DNA from: Microbacteriaceae bacterium
Lineage (GTDB): Bacteria; Actinomycetota; Actinomycetes; Actinomycetales; Microbacteriaceae
NCBI GenBank assembly: GCA_030725885.1
Contig: JANRET010000050.1
Span: forward strand, 1 to 6,693
Length of the DNA: 6,693 bases
Direction: 5' to 3'
A program made the position numbers and the translations under genes. Below, in pieces: positions 5,832-6,693 of this stretch; position 1 is the stretch's first letter, and each line of letters opens with the position of its first letter. Below the pieces are notes generated by a model. The model worked only from the letters and a program-made list of their open reading frames with translations. It was not told the origin of the DNA and ran no database searches.

Positions 5832-6693
5832 GAGACAGCACCAGGTCCTTGGGTCGTGCGAATCCGCCCTCGGGCCTCGGGAACCAGACGTGCACCTGGC
5901 CGGTGCCGATCGAGTTCTCGTATTCGCTGTACATCTCGCCTTTCGCGGTGAAGTTCTCTTCCCCCAGCGCGCCCGCCATCGCGAGGTAGTGGTAGAAACC
6001 GGCTTCGGGCTTGTACTTCTTGAAGGTGTCGAAGTCATCAAGGATGGCGGCATGGTTGCCCTCCTTCATCCACTCGAGCACCTTGAGGTCGTACTGGTAG
6101 GCCTCCGGCGTGTAAATGTTCTTTGGGTCACTCGATTCGTGCTTGCGCAGATCACGGAGCTTGTGGAACGTGTGAGACAACGCGCCAGACGCGAGAAGAA
6201 GAACCTTGCGATCGGAGTCGCGAATCGCCTCGCCGAGAGCACGCCCCGCGCGAATGAAATCCTCTGGCGTTCCGGTCTGGCAGACGGACAGCGAAATCCA
6301 CGCCTTTTCGTCGAGTCCGCGGCCGAGGTAATGCCACAGGTTGACCGTCGCATAAAAAATCGGCAGGTGCGGGTCGGCAATCGGAGTGATCCACGTCCCG
6401 TTCTTTTCATCGTAATTAGCAAGGGACTTCGCCAGTTCGGGGTCGCCCTTGATGGCATAAGGAATCTGGGTCATGCCGCGCGGAAGTTCTTCCGAGGTGA
6501 ACAACCCCGAACGTTCCGCTGCTGACGTCACGACGAACTCGACCGTCGTCGCCCAGTGGCTGTCCAAAACGACGACAGTGTCGTAATCGAGGGTCTCGAA
6601 GACGTCGTGACGCAGTTTCCTTAGTCCGGGGACGAGACTGAGTTCTTCGCCGTTGTTGAGCGTCCGCTCGATGATGTTTAGGTACTCTTTTTC
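5824..6693 (-). CDS. hpaD: Class III extradiol ring-cleavage dioxygenase, HpaD-like (N-terminus cut by window edge)
   Basis: The visible 289 residues are the bulk of a LigB-superfamily non-haem iron dioxygenase that opens a catechol-type ring next to the hydroxyl groups. No ATG or GTG start occurs before the DSHW motif and the frame is open to the right edge, so the N-terminus with the first iron histidine lies outside. In fragment numbering, DSHW carries iron ligand H46, LFTSEELPRGM is at 64-74, LLASGALSHTF at 166-176 carries the probable catalytic H174, and SEYENSIGTGQV at 256-267 carries the probable Glu ligand E257. FTSEELP, LASGALSH, SIGTGQV and FPRP match the landmarks of E. coli homoprotocatechuate 2,3-dioxygenase as I remember it (FTSNELP-like, LASGSLSH, SSGTGQV, FPLP). 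The substrate is thus probably 3,4-dihydroxyphenylacetate or a related catechol. It is the first visible gene of the operon and overlaps the next by 8 bases. Confidence 0.85.
   Translation of the reverse strand, partial: EKEYLNIIERTLNNGEELSLVPGLRKLRHDVFETLDYDTVVVLDSHWATTVEFVVTSAAERSGLFTSEELPRGMTQIPYAIKGDPELAKSLANYDEKNGTWITPIADPHLPIFYATVNLWHYLGRGLDEKAWISLSVCQTGTPEDFIRAGRALGEAIRDSDRKVLLLASGALSHTFHKLRDLRKHESSDPKNIYTPEAYQYDLKVLEWMKEGNHAAILDDFDTFKKYKPEAGFYHYLAMAGALGEENFTAKGEMYSEYENSIGTGQVHVWFPRPEGGFARPKDLVLSRD

Noticed and set aside
5590..6525. Long plus-strand open frame of 311 codons opposite the FAH and dioxygenase genes
   Set aside because: It is antisense to two well-supported genes, has an arginine-rich composition typical of a shadow frame and shows no recognisable motif.

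Overview
The window looks like an actinobacterial chromosome segment of fairly high GC with short intergenic gaps. Acidimicrobiia is my guess from protein style alone and is not proven. All eight genes that I accept lie on the minus strand, so the operon reads from the right edge towards the left.

Positions 6693 to 1620 hold seven tightly packed genes that look like one transcription unit for degrading an aromatic compound. In order of transcription they are: a class III (LigB/HpaD-type) extradiol ring-cleavage dioxygenase cut by the right edge; a fumarylacetoacetate hydrolase (FAH) family protein of the HpaG type; a small one-cluster ferredoxin; an FAD/NADH ferredoxin reductase; an 87-residue protein whose only recognisable part resembles region 4 of a sigma factor; a short-chain dehydrogenase (SDR); and a homocysteine S-methyltransferase of the MmuM type. 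Three junctions are overlapping stop/start pairs (8, 4 and 4 bases) and the other gaps are 8, 14 and 25 bases. This suggests one polycistronic message with translational coupling.

The dioxygenase and the FAH protein make a plausible ring-cleavage and downstream-processing pair, as in homoprotocatechuate catabolism. The ferredoxin and reductase form an electron-transfer pair that would normally feed a cytochrome P450 or Rieske oxygenase. No such oxygenase is in the window, so it is expected to the right or elsewhere. The SDR would oxidise or reduce an alcohol/ketone intermediate. The roles of the sigma-4-like protein and of the methionine-forming methyltransferase in this pathway are not obvious, and they are the most interesting parts of the window.

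Positions 1527 to 1 hold the first 509 codons of a separate gene for a secreted zinc metalloprotease, preceded by a 92-base gap with its own good ribosome binding site. It has a signal peptide, a metzincin-type catalytic domain, a PPC-like beta domain and the start of an Ig-like repeat cut by the left edge. It looks somewhat more AT-rich than the operon and is probably functionally unrelated to it.

I see no RNA genes, CRISPR arrays, insertion sequences or convincing terminators.
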